From Planctomycetota bacterium (lineage in GTDB: Bacteria > Planctomycetota > SBBH01 > JACQRN01), in the NCBI GenBank assembly GCA_016206515.1, contig JACQRN010000067.1, positions 1 to 7,484 on the forward strand: a DNA stretch of 7,484 nucleotides, written 5' to 3'. A program made the translations under genes and the position numbers. How positions within the stretch are numbered: the first letter of the stretch is position 1; each line of letters starts with the position of its first letter. This document shows positions 1 through 6,664 of this stretch, piece after piece. The notes beneath the pieces were generated by a model, which ran no database searches, was not told the origin of the DNA, and was given only the letters and a program-made list of their open reading frames with translations.

Positions 1-1178
1 CGGATGTCCTGGACGTTCGAGACCCGCCGCAGGGTTGGCCCGACGCGAGGCGTGGTTCGCCCGCACGACGGGCACGTTCCCCAGCGCAGCCCCCCCTCGG
101 CGATATCGCCGGTGCGGTAGCGCAGGACGCACGAGCCGCGCCCGTCGGTGGAGGAGTAGACGATCTCGCCGGTCTCGCCGTCCTTCACGGGCTTGCCCGT
201 CTGGGGATCGACGATCTCGACGTACCCGAGGTCGGGGTAGATGTGGTACCCTGACGGCTCGCTGCCCGGCTCGCCGGAGGGGCACTCGGCCCAGCAGAGG
301 CGCGCCTCCGTGAAGCCGTAGACCGCCTGGACCTTCGACGCCTTCGCGCCGCACCGTCCGGCGAGTTCGGCGAGTTTCGCGCGAAGCCCCGCGGGGGCGG
401 CATCGCCCCCCAGGACGATCCGTTCGAGCGCGGAGAGGTCGGCACCGGCCGCCTCGCAGGCGCGCAGGCAGTGGTAGACGTACCCGGGGATCCCCATCAT
501 CGTCACCGGCTTCATCTTCCGGATCGCCGCGACGATCGCCTCGGTCCCCATCATCTTCCCGCCGCCGGTGTGGAACAGCAGGGACGCGGAGGCGAACCCC
601 GCGAAGACCGTCTGCCAGAACGCCAGGTGCGGGGCGTACGGGAACAGGTCGATCCCCGTCCCGCGCGCGGGATCGACGCCGAGCATCTCGATGAGGCGCT
701 CGCCCGACGCGCGCAGGAGTTCGAGGTCGTAGAGCGAATAGGCGAACGGGATCGGGGCGGCCGAACGGCCGGTGGTGAAGGTGAGGAGGACCGGCCGGTA
801 CTCCTGTCCGAGCGACTTCTGGAGCGACTCGCTCCCGTGCGCGACCTTCTGCATCAGGAGGCCGAGCCGCTTCGAGACCGGCCACGCCTCGAGGATCGAG
901 GCGGCCGTCGGCTTGAGGATGAAGCGGGTCGGCCGGGCCGGGTCGTCGTCGGTCGGCGACATCTCCCGCTTGGTCGTGAACGGGATCCGCGCGAGGTCGG
1001 AGGGGGTCCGGATCGAATCCGGGCGGATCTCGTGGAGGTCGAGGAAGGCGCGGTAGTGCTGGGAGAACGGGTACAGCTGCTCGGCGAGGAATGTGCGCAG
1101 GCGGTTGAACCGCTCCCGTTCGAACTCCTCGCGGGACAGGGACGCCCACTTCGCGGTCAGCGAGGGGGTCTGGATCAT
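1..1178 (-). CDS. Phenylacetate-CoA ligase (PaaK)-like AMP-forming ligase, C-terminus cut by window edge
   Basis: The reading frame is open from an ATG at 1178 to the window edge, giving 392 residues without the C-terminal end. The N-terminal stretch (YPFSQHYRAF at 36-45, then DLARIPFTTKREM at 61-73) is typical of the PaaK branch of adenylate-forming enzymes. Later marks are MMGIPGY (227-233), VLGGDA (255-260), the A5-like YGFTE (287-291), GEIVYSS (337-343), the A7-like RYRTGDI (353-359) and CPSCGRTTPR (369-378), as in PaaK proteins. Family members activate a carboxylate with ATP and usually pass it to CoA. The substrate cannot be read here. The phosphate-loop region is odd: TFTTGRSAAPIPFAYS (133-148) replaces the usual SSGTTG-K-P pattern. 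The C-terminal domain with the expected catalytic lysine lies outside the window. The start ATG overlaps the hisS stop (ATGA), no Shine-Dalgarno is visible, and translation is probably coupled to hisS. Other family options are a CoF-synthetase- or LuxE-like acyl-activating enzyme. Confidence 0.88.
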   Translation of the reverse strand, partial: MIQTPSLTAKWASLSREEFERERFNRLRTFLAEQLYPFSQHYRAFLDLHEIRPDSIRTPSDLARIPFTTKREMSPTDDDPARPTRFILKPTAASILEAWPVSKRLGLLMQKVAHGSESLQKSLGQEYRPVLLTFTTGRSAAPIPFAYSLYDLELLRASGERLIEMLGVDPARGTGIDLFPYAPHLAFWQTVFAGFASASLLFHTGGGKMMGTEAIVAAIRKMKPVTMMGIPGYVYHCLRACEAAGADLSALERIVLGGDAAPAGLRAKLAELAGRCGAKASKVQAVYGFTEARLCWAECPSGEPGSEPSGYHIYPDLGYVEIVDPQTGKPVKDGETGEIVYSSTDGRGSCVLRYRTGDIAEGGLRWGTCPSCGRTTPRVGPTLRRVSNVQDI

Positions 1179-2488
1179 CGGGGTGCGTCCGCGGGTGCGC
1201 GAGAAGCGTGCGAGATCGCCTCCACGACAGGAAGCGTCTTCTCGGAACCGTCGGAGAGCCGCTTGATCTTCACGGTCCCCGCGGAAATCTCGTCGGGGCC
1301 GAGGATCCAGATTTCATGAGCGCCGCGCGCGTCGGCCGCCTTCATCTGCGACTTCAGGGAGCGTCCCATGTGGTCCAGGTCCGCCGTTACGCCTGCATTG
1401 CGCAATCCCTCGGTCAGGCGGTACGCATCCGTGCGGCAGTCCCGGTCGACATAGACGACGAAGATCCCCCCGGCGCCTCCCGGCTCGGGGAGTTTCCCCT
1501 CCGCCTCGAGCGCCAGGAGCGTCGCCTCCACGCCGATTGCGAACCCCACCGCGGGGATGGCCGACCCCCCGAGCCTCTCCCCGAGGCCGTCGTAGCGGCC
1601 CCCCGCGCCCACCGCGCTGCGGGCCCCCAGGCCGGGGTGGTGATACTCGAACACCGTGCGCGTGTAGTAGTCGAGGCCGCGCACCAGGCGCGGTGCCTCG
1701 GAGATGGGGAGCCCCGCCTTCAGGGCGATGCGGAAGGCGCGGTCGTGCGAGCGACAGTCGTCGCAGAGGGAGTCGGCGATCCGAGGTGCTTGAGCGACGG
1801 CCTGGGTGCAAGGCGCGTTCTTGCAATCGAGAATGCGCAGGACGTTGCGCCCGAACCGGTCCCGGCAGAGTGCGCATAGGGTGTCCAAGGAAGCGGTCAG
1901 GGCGTTACGCAGAGTCTGGAGGTACGCGGGGCGGCAGGCGGCGCATCCGATGGAGTTGAGCAGGACCGTGACTTGCCGCAGGCCGACCGCCTCGTAGAAA
2001 CGGTATCCGAGGTACACGATCTCGGCGTCCAGGTGCGGGTCCGGCGATCCGATCGCCTCGATCCCGATCTGGTGGAACTGCCTTTGCCGCCCCTTCTGGG
2101 GCCGCTCGTACCGGAACATCGGTCCGAGGTAGAAGAACTTCTGGAACGGGTTCGTCTTGGCGTACCCCGCCTCCAGGTAGGCGCGGAAGACGCCCGGCGT
2201 CCCTTCCGGGCGGAGCACGAACGCGCCAGCGTCGTCCCTGGAGGGGATCGAGAACATCTGCTTCTGGACGATGTCCGAGGTCGCCCCGCTGGTCCGCTCG
2301 AAGAGCGCGGCGTCCTCGACGAGCGGTGGCCGGATCTCGCGGTACCCGCACCGTTCGAACAGGGTGCGCGCCGTCTCCTCAAGGTGCCGCATCCGCGCGG
2401 CGTCCTCCGGCAGGAGGTCGACGAATCCGGGGAGCGGCTGGAAGGAGGGCAAGGGGAGGAATGCTAACTCCCAAATCCCAAATCCCAA
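1175..2488 (-). CDS. hisS: Histidyl-tRNA synthetase
   Basis: This class II synthetase charges tRNA-His with histidine in the cytoplasm. Numbering is from the TTG at 2488. Motif 1 surrounds GYREIRPPLVED (48-59). The VLRPEGTPG segment (91-99) and motif 2, GPMFRYERPQKGRQRQFHQ (122-140), follow. The histidine-specific LVRGLDYYTRTVFEY is at 268-282. AGGRYDGL (295-302) and motif 3, AVGFAIGVE (313-321), come next, with the anticodon-binding domain from about 341. The inserted domain carries four cysteine pairs (C182/C185, C205/C208, C222/C227, C242/C245). At 437 aa the length is near the family norm. The start is uncertain: no ATG precedes the conserved PLPGFVDLLPED. The TTG at 2488 lies inside a 7-bp tandem repeat and a second TTG at 2452 (residue 13) fits the conserved N-terminus better. 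Neither has a good Shine-Dalgarno. The TAG of the gene upstream is 24 bp away and in the same frame. The stop overlaps the next gene by 4 bp. Confidence 0.96.
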   Translation of the reverse strand: MGFGIWELAFLPLPSFQPLPGFVDLLPEDAARMRHLEETARTLFERCGYREIRPPLVEDAALFERTSGATSDIVQKQMFSIPSRDDAGAFVLRPEGTPGVFRAYLEAGYAKTNPFQKFFYLGPMFRYERPQKGRQRQFHQIGIEAIGSPDPHLDAEIVYLGYRFYEAVGLRQVTVLLNSIGCAACRPAYLQTLRNALTASLDTLCALCRDRFGRNVLRILDCKNAPCTQAVAQAPRIADSLCDDCRSHDRAFRIALKAGLPISEAPRLVRGLDYYTRTVFEYHHPGLGARSAVGAGGRYDGLGERLGGSAIPAVGFAIGVEATLLALEAEGKLPEPGGAGGIFVVYVDRDCRTDAYRLTEGLRNAGVTADLDHMGRSLKSQMKAADARGAHEIWILGPDEISAGTVKIKRLSDGSEKTLPVVEAISHASRAPADAPR

Positions 2489-2495
2489 ATCCCAA
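2470..2495. repeat. Heptamer tandem repeat CCCAAAT, 3.7 copies, at the hisS start
   Basis: Three exact CCCAAAT units (2470-2476, 2477-2483, 2484-2490) are followed by a partial CCCAA (2491-2495). On the coding strand of hisS this reads as TTTGGGA repeated. The array is A/T-containing in an otherwise G/C-rich area. It lies between the stop of the secreted-protein gene (2513) and the conserved part of hisS. Each unit carries a TTG on the hisS strand, in successive frames because 7 is not a multiple of 3. The one at 2488 is in frame with hisS. Confidence 0.95.
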
Positions 2496-2512
2496 CGGGG
2501 GCGGAGATCCCC

Positions 2513-5212
2513 CTACCGCATCCCGAACGCCTCTCCGAACTGCTCGGCGACGAACCCCCCGAGCCCGGGCAGGAGCCGCGTGACCGGGACGTCGAGCCGC
2601 GCGCGGGCGGCGATCCGGCGTTCCTCGAAGACGGCCCAGGCGCGCAGGTACGGATGCTCCTTCAGGCCGGAGCGTTCGATCGCCTCCGGGGGGAGTTCGT
2701 CCGCCTCCTCCGCGCACTTCGCGAGGTTCAGGGCGAAGGCGAGGTTGATCCCTTCGCTCGGGATGAACCCGTCCCCCGGCTCGAACACGGAGGCGCGCTC
2801 GACCGCCCCGGCGGTTGCGTCGATCCAGGCGACGATCGGGGCCATCATGTCGGCGGGATCCGCGCCGCCGAAGAGGTCGAATATGCCGGCGACCGCGGAG
2901 GCGGTCGCGCCGCTGGCGAACCCGGCGCCCTCGGCCGGGAGGATCGTGTACCCGCGGTGCTCGCGCTCGGGGATCGACGGGTTCGGCAGGTTCTTGGCCG
3001 CCACGCGCCGCAGGTTCCCCAGGACGCGCTCGGGTTGCGCATGCGTTGCGGAGAATGCGAACGCCAGGGGTTCGGTGGATTGCAAGAGGAGGCACGCCTC
3101 CCCCTCGAAGGGGGCGAGGAACTCGCTGAGGGTCATCCCGATCTCTTTGACGCTTTCCGCGTCCCCCTCGCGGGCGACCTCGAGGAAGCCGTTGGCCAGA
3201 TCCGTCTCCCCGACGCCCCGCAGGGCCTGGGCGACCCGCTCGCACTCCTCCGTGAACTCCTTCCAGAACGCGCCCGCGTTCGGGACCGTGCCGGCAAGGG
3301 CGAAAACCGCGTCCTTCCCGATCCCGTGGCGCAGGTCGAGGGCGTGCGGCGGCGTCCGCCAGCGTCCGTAGAGCGGGTGTCCCGGATCGACGTCGATCTC
3401 GACCTCGGCGCCGAGGAACCCGTCGAGGAGCCCCGCGCGCGCGCGGAAGGTGTCGATCCGGCGGAATCCGGCGATCGCATCCATCGCGAATCCGCCGGCG
3501 TCCGAGCGATAGGCGCTCCGGGAATCGTCGAACACGAGAAGATCGCGGAACGGGAACGATCCTCCTGTTCTCCGCACGTCACACCACAGGGAGATCCCGA
3601 CCGGGCCGGGGTCCATCGCGCGCACGCGTCCCGGAGAGCGCGCCTCGAGGAACCCGGCGATATTCGCGGGGGCGGCGTCGAGCCAGGCGTGCATGTCCGT
3701 CTCCTGGAGGGCGACCGCCAAGCCCGAGGGGGTGGCGGCCGCGTAGAGCATCGCGCCGTCCCCCTCCGGGAGCGGGATCGCCAGGTAGTCCTTCTCCCCG
3801 TGCCGCCGGCGCGATGCGGCCTCCGGTCCAAGGAGGGGGGCGGCCATCAGTTTCTCGATGACTCCCGTGTCCGCCGTCCCGACATGGACCAGGACGTGGA
3901 TGTTTTGCATCCCCGCCGGGGTTGCGCCGTTCCCTTCGATCGCGTACGCCGCCTCGACGGGCCCGAGGCTCCCGAGCGTCTTCGGGAGGTCCGTCAGGAC
4001 CCAGGTCGGATCCTCGCCCCCGACCTGTCCCGCCAGGAGGGGAAGTCCCATCCCCAATCCGGCCTGGATCATCGCGACGAACTGCCGGCGGACGATGTCG
4101 TTCTCCCCCCAGAGGGCGGGGTCGTCGAGCGTCCGGAGGATCGTCTGGATCGGGGAGGTCCGGATGTACGCGGCAGGACGCGCCCACGGGTCGGCGGGGG
4201 GCGTCCCGCCTTCCTCGCGGATCCGGGCGATCCGTTCCGCCTGGGGCACCACGGGGAGGAGCGGGTTGTACCCGTGCAGGTCGACGCCGCGCCGTTCGAG
4301 CCGGGCGGCCGCCCCGAGGCGGATCGCCAGGTCGGGGTCGTCCAGGCGCAGGCCGAAGTGGGCGTCCGCCGTGGCGGCGGGGGAATGACGCAGGCGCTTG
4401 GCGATGTAGGCCCGGCGGGTGGTGCGGTCCGCAGGGAGCGGCGCGTCCAGCGGCGTCGCCTCGTGGTGCGAGAGAAGAAGATCGAACGCCGCGTCCTGCC
4501 GGCAGAGTCCGAGCCCGACGTATGCGTACGTGTCCCCCTCGTCGTCCCAGAGTTCCAGCAGCCGGGAGAGGGCTTCGACCGTCTCCGGGGCGTCGGTCTC
4601 CCCGAGCGCCGCCGCGAACGCCCATGCGACCGGCCCGGAGGCGCTCCGCGCCCGCGTGGCAAGGGCCGTCGTGACATCGCTTCCCGCGCCGGAGGCGATC
4701 TGGCGGATCTCCGCGTAGATTTCCGCTGCAGGGCGCGGCTGGCCCGTCTCCGGCACCATCCCGCCGATGGTCATGACGAACCGTCTGCGATCGGGGGCCG
4801 CGCCGGTGTGGACGGCGCCCCGCAGCGCCTGGAGGAAATACTCCCTCTGCCAATCCACCTCCACGAGGGCGGCTGCGAGTTCTGCCCCCAATCGATCGAG
4901 TTCCGCGGCGACCAGGGAGGGGATGCGCCTCCATCCCCCGTTCTCTCGCAGGAGCGCCCCGACGCGCGAGGCGACCTCGGGGTCCGGGTCCTCGGCGAAC
5001 GGGAGGAGCCCCTCGATCGACGCCTCTCCCATGGCGCGCAGGGCGTCCTCGCCCGCCTGGCGCTCGGACCAGTCGGCGGAGCGGAGCCGCTCGACCTGGC
5101 GCGCGACGTCGGCGGCGTCGCCGTCGGCGAGCGGTCCGGGCGGGGTGGGGAGGAGGGAAAGGGTCGCGACGGCGAAGCCAAGCAGCACGGCGGTTGCGGT
5201 TCGTGCGCGCAT
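2513..5212 (-). CDS. Large secreted HEAT-repeat-like protein of unknown function
   Basis: I do not recognise a named gene. The product is about 899 aa from the ATG at 5212. That ATG is preferred over an in-frame GTG at 5233 because GGGAGG sits 6 nt before it and the protein then begins as a clean Sec signal peptide: MRART, then a hydrophobic AVLLGFAVATLSLL. Cleavage may fall near PGPLA-DG, around residue 30. No lipobox cysteine is seen, so a soluble periplasmic or secreted protein is likely. Residues about 35-90 look like HEAT repeats (VERLRSADWSERQAGEDALR, then PFAEDPDPEVASRVGALL). More helical, repeat-like sequence runs to about 315. The second half (about 435-899) alternates strands and helices. 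Its FLAPFEGEACLLLQ (698-711) and REHRGYTIL (750-758) resemble DUF3352-type periplasmic proteins, but this is a weak impression. It is the first gene of a leftward unit with hisS 24 bp downstream, and has a strong promoter. Confidence 0.85.
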   Translation of the reverse strand: MRARTATAVLLGFAVATLSLLPTPPGPLADGDAADVARQVERLRSADWSERQAGEDALRAMGEASIEGLLPFAEDPDPEVASRVGALLRENGGWRRIPSLVAAELDRLGAELAAALVEVDWQREYFLQALRGAVHTGAAPDRRRFVMTIGGMVPETGQPRPAAEIYAEIRQIASGAGSDVTTALATRARSASGPVAWAFAAALGETDAPETVEALSRLLELWDDEGDTYAYVGLGLCRQDAAFDLLLSHHEATPLDAPLPADRTTRRAYIAKRLRHSPAATADAHFGLRLDDPDLAIRLGAAARLERRGVDLHGYNPLLPVVPQAERIARIREEGGTPPADPWARPAAYIRTSPIQTILRTLDDPALWGENDIVRRQFVAMIQAGLGMGLPLLAGQVGGEDPTWVLTDLPKTLGSLGPVEAAYAIEGNGATPAGMQNIHVLVHVGTADTGVIEKLMAAPLLGPEAASRRRHGEKDYLAIPLPEGDGAMLYAAATPSGLAVALQETDMHAWLDAAPANIAGFLEARSPGRVRAMDPGPVGISLWCDVRRTGGSFPFRDLLVFDDSRSAYRSDAGGFAMDAIAGFRRIDTFRARAGLLDGFLGAEVEIDVDPGHPLYGRWRTPPHALDLRHGIGKDAVFALAGTVPNAGAFWKEFTEECERVAQALRGVGETDLANGFLEVAREGDAESVKEIGMTLSEFLAPFEGEACLLLQSTEPLAFAFSATHAQPERVLGNLRRVAAKNLPNPSIPEREHRGYTILPAEGAGFASGATASAVAGIFDLFGGADPADMMAPIVAWIDATAGAVERASVFEPGDGFIPSEGINLAFALNLAKCAEEADELPPEAIERSGLKEHPYLRAWAVFEERRIAARARLDVPVTRLLPGLGGFVAEQFGEAFGMR

Positions 5213-5218
5213 ACGGCA

Positions 5219-5224
5219 CCTCCC
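5219..5224 (-). promoter_or_regulatory. Ribosome binding site GGGAGG fixing the start of the secreted-protein gene
   Basis: On the minus strand GGGAGG stands 6 nt before the ATG at 5212. This spacing supports that ATG over the GTG at 5233, which lies upstream of the site and would put seven extra residues (MNPGRCR) before the signal peptide. Confidence 0.85.
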
Positions 5225-5242
5225 AGGGTTCACGATGCGCGA

Positions 5243-5271
5243 ATTATGTTAGCGATCGCTTTTTGTGTCAA
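5243..5271 (-). promoter_or_regulatory. Sigma70-type promoter for the secreted protein-hisS-ligase unit
   Basis: On the minus strand a perfect -35 TTGACA (5266-5271) is separated by exactly 17 bp from a -10 CATAAT (5243-5248), which matches TATAAT at 5 of 6 positions. Transcription should start near 5236, leaving a short leader of about 24 nt that includes the GGGAGG site. The stretch is locally AT-rich compared with the surrounding coding DNA. No other promoter was recognised ahead of hisS or the ligase gene, so this probably drives all three. Confidence 0.82.
5251..5260. promoter_or_regulatory. Perfect 10-bp palindrome AGCGATCGCT in the promoter spacer (possible operator)
   Basis: AGCGATCGCT equals its own reverse complement and sits between the -35 and -10 of the leftward promoter, where a bound repressor or MerR-type activator would act. 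It contains GCGATCGC, the HIP1 octamer that is highly iterated in cyanobacterial genomes, but only this copy was noticed here. Chance occurrence cannot be excluded. Confidence 0.4.
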
Positions 5272-5344
5272 GCGGAATCCGGCAGGAATGATCGTCCCGA
5301 GAGCGTATTCGATCGGGCTATGTGCACCCGAGGGGCCTGTGAGT

Positions 5345-5353
5345 TGCGATAAT
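5345..5353 (+). promoter_or_regulatory. Extended -10 promoter (TGCGATAAT) for asnS
   Basis: GATAAT (5348-5353) matches TATAAT at 5 of 6 positions and is directly preceded by TGC, the TGn extension that can replace a -35. No reasonable -35 was found 16-18 bp upstream. The predicted transcription start, about 7 nt after the -10, falls at 5360, which is the first base of the asnS ATG. That implies a leaderless message and agrees with the missing Shine-Dalgarno. Confidence 0.6.
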
Positions 5354-5359
5354 CCGGAC

Positions 5360-6664
5360 ATGGAGCCCGCGCCGCGCGTACCTGTCTCGGCACTTCCCGC
5401 CCACGCGGGAAGCCGCGTCGAGATCGCCGGGTGGCTCTACAACCGCCGCTCCAGCGGCAAGATCCACTTCCTCCAGGTCCGGGACGGGACCGGGGTCGTC
5501 CAGGCGGTCGTGGGGAAGGGGGATGTGCCGCCGGACCTGTTCGAACGGTGCGAGACGCTGGCCCAGGAGACATCGCTCATCGTCCGCGGGGTCGTCCGTG
5601 CGGACGCACGGGCCCCTCTCGGGGTGGAGATCGGGGCGGACTCCGTCGAGGTCGTCCAGATCGCCGAGCCGTACCCCCTGGGGAAAAAGGAGCACGGCCC
5701 CGACTTCCTTCTGACCCAGCGCCACCTGTGGCTTCGTTCCCGCAAGCCATGGGCGGTCCTGCGGGTTCGCGACTCCGTGATCCGGGCGATCCGTGACTTC
5801 TTCCATAAGGAAGGGTTCCTGTGCGTCGACGCCCCGGTCTTTACCCCCGCGGCGTGCGAGGGGACGACGACCCTGTTCGGGGTCGACTACTTCGACCTCG
5901 GGAAGGCGTACCTGACGCAGAGCGGGCAGCTGTACTCCGAGGCGGCCGCGATGGCGCACGGGAAGGTGTACTGCTTCGGGCCGGTCTTCCGGGCGGAGCG
6001 CTCCAAGACCCGCCGGCACCTCACCGAGTTCTGGATGGTCGAACCCGAGGCGGCGTTCTACACGCTCAACGATGTGATGTCGCTCGCCGAGCGTTTCCTC
6101 GAGGCGGTCGTGGCGCGCACCCTCGAGGAGCGGCGCGAGGAGCTGAAGATCCTGGAGCGCGACCCGGTCCCGCTCGAGCGGGTCCGCGCGCCGTTCCCGC
6201 GCATCTCCTATGACGAGGCGGTCGAGAAGATCCGCTCGGCGGGAGGGGCGATCGAGTGGGGGGAGGACTTCGGCTCCCCGCAGGAGACGGCCCTGTCCGC
6301 CTCGTACGACCGCCCCGTCATGGTCCACCGCTACCCGGCCCAGGTGAAGGCGTTCTACATGAAGCGGGATCCCTCCGACGCGCGCGTCGCGCTCTGCGTC
6401 GACGTCCTCGCGCCGGAGGGGGTCGGCGAGATCATCGGCGGCTCGCAGAGGGAGGACGACCTGGAGGCGCTCCTCGGCCGCGTCCGCGAGCACAAACTTC
6501 CGCAGGAGGCGTTCGAGTGGTACCTCGACCTGCGCCGCTACGGCTCCGTCCCGCACGGTGGGTTCGGCCTCGGCCTCGAGCGGACGGTCGGGTGGATCTG
6601 CGGCCTGGAGCATGTCCGAGAGGCGATCCCGTTCCCGAGGATGATGTATAGAATCGTGCCGTGA
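5360..6664 (+). CDS. asnS: Asparaginyl-tRNA synthetase
   Basis: This class IIb synthetase charges tRNA-Asn with asparagine in the cytoplasm. The N-terminal OB-fold anticodon-binding domain is visible as VEIAGWLYNRRSSGKIHFLQ (20-39) followed by VRDGTGVVQ (40-48). The catalytic domain follows a linker near 100-135 and holds LTQSGQLYSE (185-194), motif 2 GPVFRAERSKTRRHLTEFWM (207-226), GEIIGGSQRE (356-365) and motif 3 GFGLGLERTVGWICGL (401-416), ending in AIPFPRMMYRIVP. The 434-aa length is normal for AsnRS and shorter than bacterial AspRS, which has an extra GAD domain. TRRHLTEFWM and the IPFPR ending favour AsnRS over a non-discriminating AspRS. The ATG at 5360 fits the conserved N-terminus. 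In-frame alternatives at 5288 (ATG) and 5339 (GTG) would add unconserved sequence and contain the -10 box. The stop overlaps the next gene's ATG by one base. Confidence 0.95.
   Translation: MEPAPRVPVSALPAHAGSRVEIAGWLYNRRSSGKIHFLQVRDGTGVVQAVVGKGDVPPDLFERCETLAQETSLIVRGVVRADARAPLGVEIGADSVEVVQIAEPYPLGKKEHGPDFLLTQRHLWLRSRKPWAVLRVRDSVIRAIRDFFHKEGFLCVDAPVFTPAACEGTTTLFGVDYFDLGKAYLTQSGQLYSEAAAMAHGKVYCFGPVFRAERSKTRRHLTEFWMVEPEAAFYTLNDVMSLAERFLEAVVARTLEERREELKILERDPVPLERVRAPFPRISYDEAVEKIRSAGGAIEWGEDFGSPQETALSASYDRPVMVHRYPAQVKAFYMKRDPSDARVALCVDVLAPEGVGEIIGGSQREDDLEALLGRVREHKLPQEAFEWYLDLRRYGSVPHGGFGLGLERTVGWICGLEHVREAIPFPRMMYRIVP

Noticed and set aside
90..96. Possible frameshift at a run of seven C in the ligase gene
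   Set aside because: A first reading with six bases appeared to shift the frame. Recounting gives seven, which keeps the frame: the translation runs through GDIAEGGLRWGTCPSCGRTT, as expected for the family, to the window edge.
471..1319. Plus-strand open frame of 282 codons opposite the ligase gene and the end of hisS
   Set aside because: Its translation is an Arg/Gly/Glu-rich antisense shadow with no recognisable motif, while both minus-strand genes beneath it carry clear family motifs.
2489..2515. Possible readthrough fusion of the secreted protein with HisRS, because the TAG at 2515-2513 and hisS share a frame
   Set aside because: Sharing a frame has a one-in-three chance. A secreted protein fused to a cytoplasmic synthetase makes no sense, and no readthrough or recoding signal is seen.
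5313..5345. Possible terminator or attenuator hairpin upstream of asnS
   Set aside because: Short complementary G/C stretches such as CCCGAGGGG are present, but there is no long stem followed by a T-run and no leader peptide with His or Asn codons.
2654..6664. A very long plus-strand open frame (1336 codons) that would fuse sequence antisense to the secreted-protein gene with asnS
   Set aside because: It is in frame with asnS only because high-GC DNA lacks stop codons. The minus strand in 2654-5212 has a signal peptide, a Shine-Dalgarno and a promoter, and the plus-strand translation there looks like Arg/Gly-rich antisense. asnS starts at 5360.
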